A program made the translations under genes and the position numbers. The notes below the pieces were generated by a model that was not told where the DNA came from, did not search any database, and worked only from the letters and a program-made list of their open reading frames with translations. From Ophthalmolycus amberensis (lineage: Eukaryota > Chordata > Actinopteri > Perciformes > Zoarcidae), in NCBI GenBank assembly GCA_024529925.1, contig JAFEUB010000736.1:1128501-1192500 (forward strand): a stretch of DNA of 64,000 nucleotides. Reading direction: 5' to 3'. Below, piece by piece: positions 12,401 through 21,936 of the stretch (its first letter is position 1; each line of letters starts with the position of its first letter).

Positions 12401-13633
12401 CTCCCGCTCTCTCATTCTGTCTCATCTTAGTCCAGGCCATCTGTTACAAACACAGCTCAAATCTGTGGCATGAGGCCGACGTATAAGTTACCTCTGTTAA
12501 AGACTATTACTGACACACACCTCGCAGTAAACTAAAGCCGAGGGGAGATGTGCGTGAACAGGTGCAGCTCTTTCCAACATGCAGCCAGATTCTTTGAAAG
12601 TAATTTGTGTGCTGCCTGCTGAAACCAAGGAGCCGACGTTATGTATAGGAAGCACCTATAACAACACACACACACACACACACACACACACATTTGTACA
12701 AATGTATACACACATACATTTAAAGGCAGCTTGAGTCATCAAATTAATATCAGGTTAGCAGCTTTTCCAGACAGTCTCTTAGTCTCTCTTTTCATTACGG
12801 ACTGACTCACTCACTCCACTCACTTTTGCACTCTTTAAGATCTCCAAAATGTCCAAGTAGCCTATATACAGACAAAGTGTGTGGAGTTAAGAGCGGAGCA
12901 CATTCGCTGAGGAGACCGGAGACGAGGGGGCCACACTGATAAGAGTGCCTTAGAGGGGGCAGGGGTCTCCGGCTGTCACATACGCGAGACCACGAGTGAC
13001 ACAGGGGTTAATATGTGAAAGACAAATGGGTGATGCAACTTATTTTGCATTTGTCTCCCGCCTCATTTCCATATTCTTTTGTTGCGGGAGCTTGATTGGC
13101 CCCTGCACGCACCTGGCACATCCGTGCCAACAAAGTACTATCTGATTTGCTGCCAGTGGCACTCGCAAGCATCTGCATACATATGCATATCCACACACAT
13201 GCACTCAGACACAGCACACAAAATAAACGCACACCGGACTGTGTGAGCAGGGGGGGGAGGGACGGGGTAATTATTCAGGGGGTCCCAAGCTGGATGTGAG
13301 GCCCCAAAAATTGAGAATCAATCAGACTTTCTTGTGTTGTTGCGTCCCTACGCTTACTTGCCACACTTTCACACATCCTCAAAGTGGCCAACATTCCCAG
13401 AGAGAGCCACATTCTTAGAGAGCTATTACAGACGCATACCAAGTCTCCATCCTTCACTTAGGCTCATTATGAGCACATGATGGGAGCGCTGTGGAAACTC
13501 TCCTTCCCGCTATACTCTCGTAAACACGCGCAAGGCAACAATGAATTTAAGACCAAGTGAAAGTTTAGTTCTTACCTTCCTCAGCTGAATTGGGCTGAAA
13601 AAACAGACAGAGAGAAAGAAAGACACTCCACAT
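3965..13633 (-). CDS. ephb6: Eph receptor tyrosine kinase, EphB6-like, 5' end (partial)
   Basis: Two coding exons are visible on the minus strand. Exon 1 (13576-13633) encodes MWSVFLSLCLFFQPNSAEE, a short signal peptide (ATG at 13633, cleavage likely after NSA), followed by a gtaaga donor. Exon 2 (3965-4029, 65 nt) sits between a ctgtcag acceptor and a gtaagc donor and encodes VMLLDTTESTSELGW then NTYPDTG. The phases join (GAG GAA G|TG ATG), giving EEVMLLDTT. This is the start of the Eph ephrin-binding domain, and a small exon 2 between signal peptide and ligand-binding exons is typical of Eph genes. LLDTT..TSE.GW.TYP fits EPHB6 (a kinase-dead Eph) better than other Eph members I can recall. 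The ligand-binding exon and everything downstream must lie left of position 1. Eph identity is fairly secure; the paralogue is not. Confidence 0.72.
7285..7311. repeat. C27 homopolymer
   Basis: The longest of many poly-C runs in the left part of the window. Its length is likely to be unreliable in any assembly. Confidence 0.9.
8023..8515. mobile_element. Teleost-type MITE with long imperfect terminal inverted repeats
   Basis: The left end reads GGAATAGTTTGACAATTTGG and on to a CATATTCACTC segment. The right end, read on the minus strand, is TGGTTTGACAGTATGTTGGG followed by AAGTAGACTTATTTGCAGAG, then GATGAGAAGATTGATG and GCTTAGCATAAAGGCTGGAA. These segments match, from memory, a dispersed teleost repeat. 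The two ends are diverged inverted copies of one another (TAGTTTGACA/GGTTTGACA, TTTGG.AAA/TTGGGAA). No coding capacity. The exact ends are uncertain. Confidence 0.6.
9706..9880 (+). repeat. Teleost hAT-like dispersed repeat fragment
   Basis: The sequence GGTGGTGGAAAATCC, followed by TACAATGTAAAAATACTC and repeated AGTAAAA-type words, resembles the terminal part of a very common teleost non-autonomous DNA repeat that begins GTGGTGGAAAGTA. The family assignment is from memory; the right boundary is vague. Confidence 0.5.
10261..10380 (+). repeat. Dispersed repeat end, CACTGTTGGGCAGTAACG type
   Basis: The sequence starting CACTGTTGGGCAGTAACG resembles the terminus of a widespread fish hAT-like element. 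A related end recurs at 11003 and, inverted, at 11117-11127. Only the end of the element is clear here. Confidence 0.45.
11003..11127. mobile_element. Short hAT-like MITE, CAGTGCTGGGC ... GCCCAACACTG
   Basis: About 125 bp are bounded by the inverted ends CAGTGCTGGGC and GCCCAACACTG. The interior is A/T-rich and non-coding. I did not find a clean 8-bp target duplication, so the boundaries are approximate. Confidence 0.5.
11204..11346 (+). mobile_element. Non-LTR retrotransposon 3' tail with (TTGCC)n end
   Basis: The segment GTGAAGCACTTTGAATTACC, then GAAATGTGCTATACAAATAAA, ends in a short (CTTGC)n tandem repeat. A conserved 3' UTR ending in a short tandem repeat is typical of 5'-truncated fish LINEs and of SINEs that borrow their tails. 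No reverse-transcriptase sequence remains. Confidence 0.55.
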
Positions 13634-15340
13634 CTCCACTACAGAATGACACTGACAGAGAGAGAGGGAGGGAGAGAGCATGAAAGAAGGCGATAGAGTG
13701 AGTATGTGTGACAGAGCTAGGGAGGGAGAGGGAGAGGGGGGTGAGAGAGGGGGTGGAGTCTGTTTGCTCCCTTTATCTGAGAGAGGGAGAGAGAGAGAGA
13801 GCAAGGGAGGATCGGGGGGGTGGATGGATGAGGGAAGGAGAAAAATATTTACAGAGCAGCACATACAATAAGTACACTGCCAATAGAGGAAGTAAACAAA
13901 ACACTGTTGTCAGAGAGACGGGGAGGGAGGAGGAAAGTGGGAGAGGTTTTTTTTGTTTTTTTTTATTTGAGAGAAACAAAGACAGAGAGAGAAAGCAAGG
14001 CAGAGTCAACAAGAGAGACTGACAGGGGAAAATGAGGTGGAAAAATTAATAAACAAGTTCGTTTGGTCTCGAGAACAACTGTCTAGACACGTCTTAACGA
14101 CATCAGTTCCAGCTCTCCTCAAAATGCCGAGCACAAATTTCAGCGAGGCCGGCTGGCAGACTGTGGCATCGCTCACATGTCTCGACACTGTGCTAACTTG
14201 CATTTTTCAAGCTGTGGCATGTGAGATTGCCCAACTTCTTTTCCCTTTTTTTGCTTGATCTCTCTCTGTTCTACCTTTTTATGGAAAATGAATATAATTA
14301 AGACACATTTTTGGATGCTCTTCATCCTCTCTCTTCCTAACACCCCCCCCCCCCCCCCCCCCTCTCTCTTCCTCTCCCCTCTGTCGCCTCACAGGATTGC
14401 TCATCCAGACAGTATCTAGACACGCACTCACACACACACACAAACACACACACGCACACACACACATGCACGCAAACACACGCAGCTGAACACCCCTTCG
14501 GCTCACGCACGCCACCCGCTGGTCAGACCGCAGTACTGCAGCTTGTTGATGGGCTTTCATGCCCCAGTTCACTGCATTGAGTCGAGACTTCAGTAGACTC
14601 TTGCAGGGAGATGTTGCCTATTGGCTTGACACGGTTAGATGGCCCCATTCCCAGCCAGCCGGGGGCCCTGTACCCAGGGCTCTTTGCTCCGAGAGGTAAA
14701 GTGAAGAGGGAGATGGATCACGGTGCTTCAGTCATTAAGCAGGGAATTAAAACTTCTTAATTCATTTTCAGTTTGGTGTGCGAGAACTTGTTCCCTGTGC
14801 CATCTTGAATAATATGTCTATATTTTAAAAAATCACTAGTGCCAGCTTCTCAAATGATATTATTTTCTGCTTCTTTTGGTCTTCAATGACAGGAAAAAAG
14901 ATTTTAAGAGGTGCTCTGGCAATTTATGACCAAATTATAAACCGTTGGAGGAAATTAATCTGTAATCTAAGCGATAAGGACATAATTGTTAGCTGCAGCC
15001 CTGATGTTTTTATGGTCTCCTTCCTAAAAAAATGCTTGCAACTGCACTCATAAAACAAAAAGCAAAGCCCTGTAATTTCAGAAGAATGTTTTCTTCAGAG
15101 CTGCAATGTTAAAGGACATTTTCAGGGGAATTCCTCTTTGAGGTTGAATTTCTCTTGCGTCTCTCGTGTGTGTTCTTCTGGTTTGGCTTTTGAAACCATG
15201 TGACCCAAGAGGGAATCTGACCTCATAACTCCTCACGCATGCACTCCTGAAATGTCATCCCAACCGTGAATGCATCTTTTTAAACCCAACTGTTCAGCAG
15301 CAGCAGCAGACAAAGAGAGAAACTGAAGTCTGCTTTTCAA
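13634..15340. other. Candidate Eph promoter/5' UTR and intergenic spacer
   Basis: Upstream of the Eph signal-peptide exon (minus strand) the sequence is strongly GA-rich on the plus strand, hence CT-rich in the transcript, between 13650 and 14010. It has CTCTCT-type tracts and no clear TATA box. A C20 run lies at 14343-14362, followed by CA-rich sequence to about 14500. From 14500 to 15340 I see no gene. The Eph transcription start could not be placed. Confidence 0.4.
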
Positions 15341-15348
15341 CTCATGTC

Positions 15349-15354
15349 TTTATT
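15349..15354 (-). terminator. Candidate polyadenylation signal of the glucose transporter gene
   Basis: AATAAA on the minus strand (TTTATT on plus) would end a 3' UTR of about 1.9 kb after the stop codon at 17259. Another AATAAA is near 15595, so the site actually used is uncertain. Confidence 0.4.
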
Positions 15355-17258
15355 TCAGTGTTTCAGACGGTGGGTTAGCTCTACAGTGTGTAACATGCAC
15401 TGCTGACTGAGGTTTTGCCGCGATGCAGAAAAGGAAATGGGAGTTGCCACAGTGCAGAAGTGGAGACCAGACAAAATATCAGACAAACCTCTCACACTTT
15501 CATGTAAGCACTGCAAGACTGCAATTACATCAAACATTCAGTGCTTTGACTCGTAGCATTACAGACTGCTTATGCTGGTAATTCAAGACAACTTTATTTC
15601 CTTTTTAGTTTCTCAAAGCAAGTGTCTACTTTACAGCAGGAGAACAGAGGACTGTACCATAGAAAAAGAGTTAAGGTTTATTTCTTATGTGACTCGCACA
15701 CACATTCAACACTCAACTTCTCACTTCCGTTTACTGTTGAGGAACTTAGTGACATTCACCATAGTAACAGTGCAAGAAAATCAGTGGATATAACATAGAT
15801 GACACAGTATTATCTGGCACAAATAACAACCAAACACCATACACATCCGAACACATACAGTGTATTTACAGAGAGCCATACACAAAACAAACAATCATTG
15901 CAAAGTAGTCCGACTGCGAAAGTGTAAATTAAAAGGCTGCTGAGCTCAAACATTGAAAAGTGCTTCCTTAAGAGTGTGTGCCAAGAGGAGGATGCAACTG
16001 TACAAACATTGACACAACATTCCTAAGCATGTATACTAGGCTGTAATAGATGATCACGATGCAGTAACTGGTGAATCTGCGATATATACACGTGATTTTT
16101 AGACAATGAGAAAGAAAAACATACGATGAGACATTTTCTGTGCTTTAAAATACAATTCATTTAGTGTTTTTATTTAACATCACTATCCCAAGTGGCTAAT
16201 ATCTTGTTTAGACTGCCATAGGTGTTGTTTAAGTACACTTGAATGTGTTTCAATGCATTTTGATTTGATGTAACACTATTTTAGAGATTGTAAGATATTT
16301 ACTTGAATGACCTATTGTGCAGAAGTTACTGCTACGTACTGATGTCAAGAGTGCTGATACATGTGTTTTCCCAGTTAGAAGCCGAGTATAAAACCAGTAG
16401 CCAGCTGAGTTTTTGTACCCAACGGCTGAATTGCATAAACGACTGCACTATGACATCCTGACTGTACATGAAAACATAGAACACAAGAGATTAAGTTGTG
16501 TTTTTTAGAGCAGAAAGCCTATAAGGAGACTTTTTTAGGGCCCCGGCAGTGCTCGACTACACCTCGTTATCATAAAAACAAAATACCTGAAGCAGACAGT
16601 ACAAATTATCAGACAACACACAAACATCCTGTACTCTCAGGGGATGCTACAGGATGAGAAGAAATATTTATTATGTTCTGCATTGTTAGATATATTTATT
16701 CTAAGTCTATAGTCAGCACCTTTTTGTGCACCTGAAAGGGGGAGGGATTTACTGTAGCACCTCTACATTTATTCAGTCGACTCAAGAGAACGTGGCTCCC
16801 TCCCCCTGGCAGCAAGGCACAGCAAGTCAGTCTTTTTTTTTGGGTCAAACTACTGGGCTCCAAAAACGGCTTTTCAAGCTTGACCTGAATACATAAACCC
16901 CCCCCCCCAAATCCCACAACCTTTTAACACTGGGGGTAGCTGAAGACCTGGGACTTAACACACAACATATGTTGATCCTCTTATATGGCAGCATGCGTTG
17001 AGCTGGCAGCGGGCATGTCAACAAATATTAAGTAGTAATTCAGTTAAATTTGGCCCCGTGTTTAAAGCGGGATTAGAGGGAACTCTGACAATTAATTTAG
17101 CATTTGTAAATGGGGAATCTTTAACACTGTATTTAGTTGGCTTTTTCTAAACACACATTAGCTGCTCTCTCACCATTTGTATGAAATATAGCTCCTTACA
17201 ATATCAATGTATTTGAAATCTGTTGTCTGTATTGTACCCTGAGTCTTCCCTCTTCCCT

Positions 17259-20200
17259 CTAATGAAGAGCCACCATGGGAACCTTGTCTGTGGGGGACAT
17301 GGGAGCAGGTTCGTTGCCTTCTGTCAGGCCAGCGACCACTGCCTCAGGCTCTGTGAAGGCTTTCCCTGCACTGGAAGCGAATCCCTGAGCAATCTCGTCA
17401 AAAGTTCTTCCTCTGGTCTCAGGCACTTTCAGGAAGGTGAAGATGAAGAACACGATGAGGAAGACCATGAAGATGATGAAGACATAAGGGCCACACAGTT
17501 CCTGAGAGAAGAAGAGAGAGATGTCTGTTATTAAAGACAGAACTGCTCGTACAGCTGAAGATTTTAGTGAAGTTCATTATTTTACCATACCTCCAGTTTA
17601 GGGAAGCCCAACCCCACCAGGAAGTTGGCGGTCCAGTTGGAGAAACCAGAGACGGCTATGGCAGCAGGTCGGGGCCCCTGGGAGAAGAGCTCTGCCACGA
17701 TGAACCAGGGGATTGGACCTGGACCCATCTCAAAACTGGCAACAAAGCCAAACACAGCCACGATGGCCAGGTAGCTTAGAGACGAATTTGTCTTCTGCTC
17801 AGAGAGAGAAATAAAGAGAGTTAGAACAAGATGTAATGGGGGAGCAATAGGGACACTTTTTTATTTCTGTAAGGTCACGAGAGAAACATCACATCACTCA
17901 CCACCAAAGACAGGGAGATCGTCATAAGGAGGGCAAAGATAGCCATTCCACCCAGACCAATCAGGTGCAACGTCCTTCGCCCCGCCCGTTCAACCAGGAA
18001 GAGCTGGAGTCAAAACAAGAAAAATAGCAATTAATAATCCAAGAAATATAAATCATTCCTTGTTTTGAGACACCAAATGTGCAATCAGAAACTTACAGAG
18101 ACAACGGTAAACACAGTGTTGACAACTCCAGCTCCTATGGTGGCGTAGATGGGTTGAGTCACACCAGCTGTGTCAAATATACCTGTAGAGTAGTAGAACA
18201 CCTGGAGGGGGAGGAAGACTGTATGAGTAACTCGTTATTTTAGTGAATAAAATTAGAGTATAGTCTTGGCGGCAGATCAACAAGCTTTAAACACAACACT
18301 GACATATCAACACTTTTTAAAGTTGTTAGCAATCAAACATGTGTTGTATCTGTGTCGGGCTTTGTAGCAGCTAAATGCTCCTCTGTGTTCATGTGTACTG
18401 CTGCCAGTGGCTCTCTCAAGCATCTGCAAGCATATATGCATACTGTGTTTGGTGCTGGGTAGGTAGCTAGCTCGTATTTTTTGTCACAAGTTGTGGAACA
18501 TGAAACTAATACTGAGCGGAAAGACTCAACTCGACTAGCTGCTGTGCTGGTGAGTGAGATAGCTCATGAGTGTTAATATATCTGTCAGTTCAATCAATGT
18601 TGCAGCCTTCAGCCGCAGGCAGCTGTGGCTTTACTGTGATTGTCAGGTCAGACGAGGGAACGTTAACACATTTAGTCAGCCTGGTGAAATGACCTTATGA
18701 ACAAAATACCTATCTAATACCATTGTGTTGGCCTCTTCTGTCGACCCTTCGTGGCTTCGATTATTACAATCAATCTAACATTGCCTGGAGCCAAGAAGCA
18801 TCTCTCCGTCATGTGCCTATCAGACACATTTGTATAATTTCAGTGAATGCTCCTTTGAAGATGAATGTATGAGATGACATGGACTGACACTTGATGATCA
18901 TATCACTAACAATGTGCTCCATCATAGGACTCGGCGTTTACTCACAGCGTTGATGCCAGACAGCTGCTGAGAGAGCTGGAGGACTATAGCGATGATGATT
19001 GGTTGACGGTAGTTTCGGGATCGGAAGAGTTCGAGGATGGACACTTTCTTCTCCATGGCCATCTTCATCCCTTCTTCCTTCATCTCCTGAATATCATCGC
19101 TCACGTCCTCACAGCCGCGCAGACGCACCAGCGCTGCAGAGAGAAGGCGGGATGGATGAATAGCGACATTATTGTGTAAATATGATGTAACCTGAAAGGG
19201 TCTTGGAACATAATGTGGTTTCATAAATCACAGGGCCATGCTTCAATCCGCAGATCATTTATAAAGCAAAATTAATTCTCGATGCAGTCTCATTAAAACC
19301 CTAAGTTGCCATCTTGTTGGCATAATGTCTCAAAACTGACCTTTTCTTGCCTCCTCTTCCTTGTTGAGGGAAATGAGCAGGTAGCGGGGGCTTTCAGGGC
19401 AGAAAGGCAGCATGGCGCACTGCAGGATGGCCGGCAGGATGGTGAGAGCCAGCAGCAGAGGCCACAGAGTGTCAGAGCCAAGAATAAACTCCAGGCCGAA
19501 GATCTAAAATAGGTAGACAACAGGGGAAGACAGACTTATAATGGACTCACATGAGGTGAGTTTCAGTTTGATCAAACTAAAACAAGTCGCAGAGCTCTTC
19601 CTCACTGCACCATGCTTTCATCTCCTCACCAAACATTTTCAGCTATCTTGTCTTTATCAGAGTAGCATCCAGGGCTGTTCCCAGTTTCTTTATATAGAGT
19701 CCATTGATCGGTAATCTAAATATTAAGAGATGGAAGAGATTTGACTATGTTGTGCTTTGAAAAATGAGGTTGAAAGAATACAATATGTGTTGGTTTGTAT
19801 TGAAAAGTGTATATTCAACTTATTACCATTTGATTGGTTACAATGAAATGTTCTATTTGCTAAAAAATATTCTGAAAAGATACTTGTAATGTTATATGTT
19901 TTGTATTTATGGTCAGATACATTTTTCTTGTACATTTCTGTATCCACTGGTAGAATATGGTATTTTGTAAACATATTTTCATTGGAATGATGATTTTGTT
20001 TTGTATACTGATGCGCTTTAAGTCAAACGACAAATAAATAAATAGACTTTAAATTAGAAAGAAACAACCTCCGATACCGCTCTGATGACGGCAAGATGTC
20101 CAAAAAGCTTTGGTGAGCTGAAGAAAGCATTTTGTACTATAGAAGAGCGTTGCAATCTGTTTATTGTAATGGACATGAAATTCTTAGCTGAGATCCTTTG

Positions 20201-21894
20201 TCCACATTATTCTGCAGAAATCTACAGCTTTTGCACAATCGAATATAAAAAGCATCAATAATATAATCACAGTTTTAATTATCACGGCATCATACCTGTG
20301 CCACCAGGATGCCAATAACTAAAGCCAGCTGGTGCAGCGTGCCGAAGGCTCCTCGGAGAGCGGTGGGAGCGATCTCGCCCACGTACATGGGTGTCAGTCC
20401 CGTGCACATGCCGCAGAACACTCCGATGATCAAGCGACCGATAATGACCATCTCATAAGATCGACTCAAAGCCGACAGTCCCATGAGACCCCCGCCAAGT
20501 ACAGCCAGGATATTGGAGAGCAGCATGGACTTAATCCTGAAGAGAGACAAGGAGGAAAGGACATGAGTGAGTAAAATAAAGCAACTATGAAAGGCATGTC
20601 TAAATAGTATATAGGAAATGAGGGCTGCAGCTAATTATTATTTTTATTATCAATTCATCTGCTTTTGCAATCTTCTCAATTGAAAATAATAACAAAATCA
20701 CAATTTCCCAGACTTCAAGGGGAAGTCTTCTTATGACATTTCTTTGTCGAAACAACAGTCCAAAACCAAAAATATTTCATTTGCTATCAGATTCCACAAA
20801 GAAAGCAGGAAATGTTTTCCATTCTACCTAAAGAAATGACTAAAGCAATTCATCTATTTTGAAAGTTGCCAAATAATTTTCTGCCAATTGAATAATCGAA
20901 GGAAATAAAAGAAAGCTAAATAGTAGTCCACACAATGTAACATTTAAATCCTGAAAGGACTGATTTGTTGTCTGTCATTTCACATTAAAATATTTCCTGC
21001 ACCACAGTGTCTATTCCTGGTGTTCTCACCTGCCAAATTTGTTGACCAACTGCTCCGACGGAGAAAGACCCCACCATGCCTCCAACACTGAAGATGGCAA
21101 CAGCAAAGCTCCACACCATGGTGTTGGCTCCTGGGCTGAAAGGCTCCCCGTACCGCTCCATCGACACATTCTGGAAAAACCTGCGCAGTTTCTGTCAAAC
21201 CACGGAAAAGAGTGCCGGGATTAGAAGTGACTGCTTTTAAGTAAGTGTTTGTCTTATGTTGTTTATGTTCAAAACAGTTGATTTAAGTTCTAACAGAAGT
21301 GACGGAGCTTGTGCTTGATGCGTGAGTTTCTGACACATCCACACGGGGGCAGTGTAGCTTTTAGCTTTGCCAACTTGCATTGCTGTGGTTACAAATGAAT
21401 GAGACCAGACCTGTCGAGGAACCATAACTGTAAATTAGGCCTCCTTGCAAAACCAGATACAGAACAAAAAGATTTTTTAAAGTGCTGAAACGATGGCAAT
21501 TAAAAGGGTCATTTTGGTTATTACAATATTCATATTAGCAAATGAGTGATCTATTATTAATCCCTCTCTCTTAACGCTAAGCGACGTACATTAAAAGGCT
21601 CATCCAGCAAAAACACACGCATCCAGGAACACACACACACACACACACACACCTGCTCGGGTGCATTGATGACCCCGGTGTTGTAGCCAAACTGTAGCGA
21701 GCCGATGACTGCTGTTGAAACGCTGTAGAGAAGGTAAAAGGTCAACTTCTTCTTCGGCTGTTGAGAGAGGAAAAGACACAAAAGATTAAAACAATGAGCG
21801 AAAGGAGTTTATGTACAATCGCCCCCTCAGTTTGTGTGGTGGACATGGCTTGGCCCTGGCTCTACAAAGCTCTTGTTGTTTTATAGTGGCACTG

Positions 21895-21936
<42 letters not shown>

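Larger units (their letters stand above)
4030..13575. other. Eph gene intron 1, non-coding, repeat-rich
   Basis: No exon is recognisable in this 9.5-kb stretch between the two Eph exons. It holds CA/TG arrays (4640-4666, 6422-6451, 12665-12692), poly-C runs of 13-27 bases (6714, 7095, 7285, 11413, 11811), a MITE (8023-8515), several hAT-like repeat ends (9706-9880, 10261-10380, 11003-11127) and a retrotransposon tail (11204-11346). Confidence 0.6.

Noticed and set aside
19680..20240. A/T-rich block in glucose transporter intron 4 with an 83-codon minus-strand frame
   Set aside because: No protein signature and no recognisable element ends; ends in short AAATAAATAAATA only.
20296..20536. Calling the glucose transporter a pseudogene
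   Set aside because: Nine of ten exons are intact with canonical sizes and splice sites; a single homopolymer-type base is more simply an assembly error.
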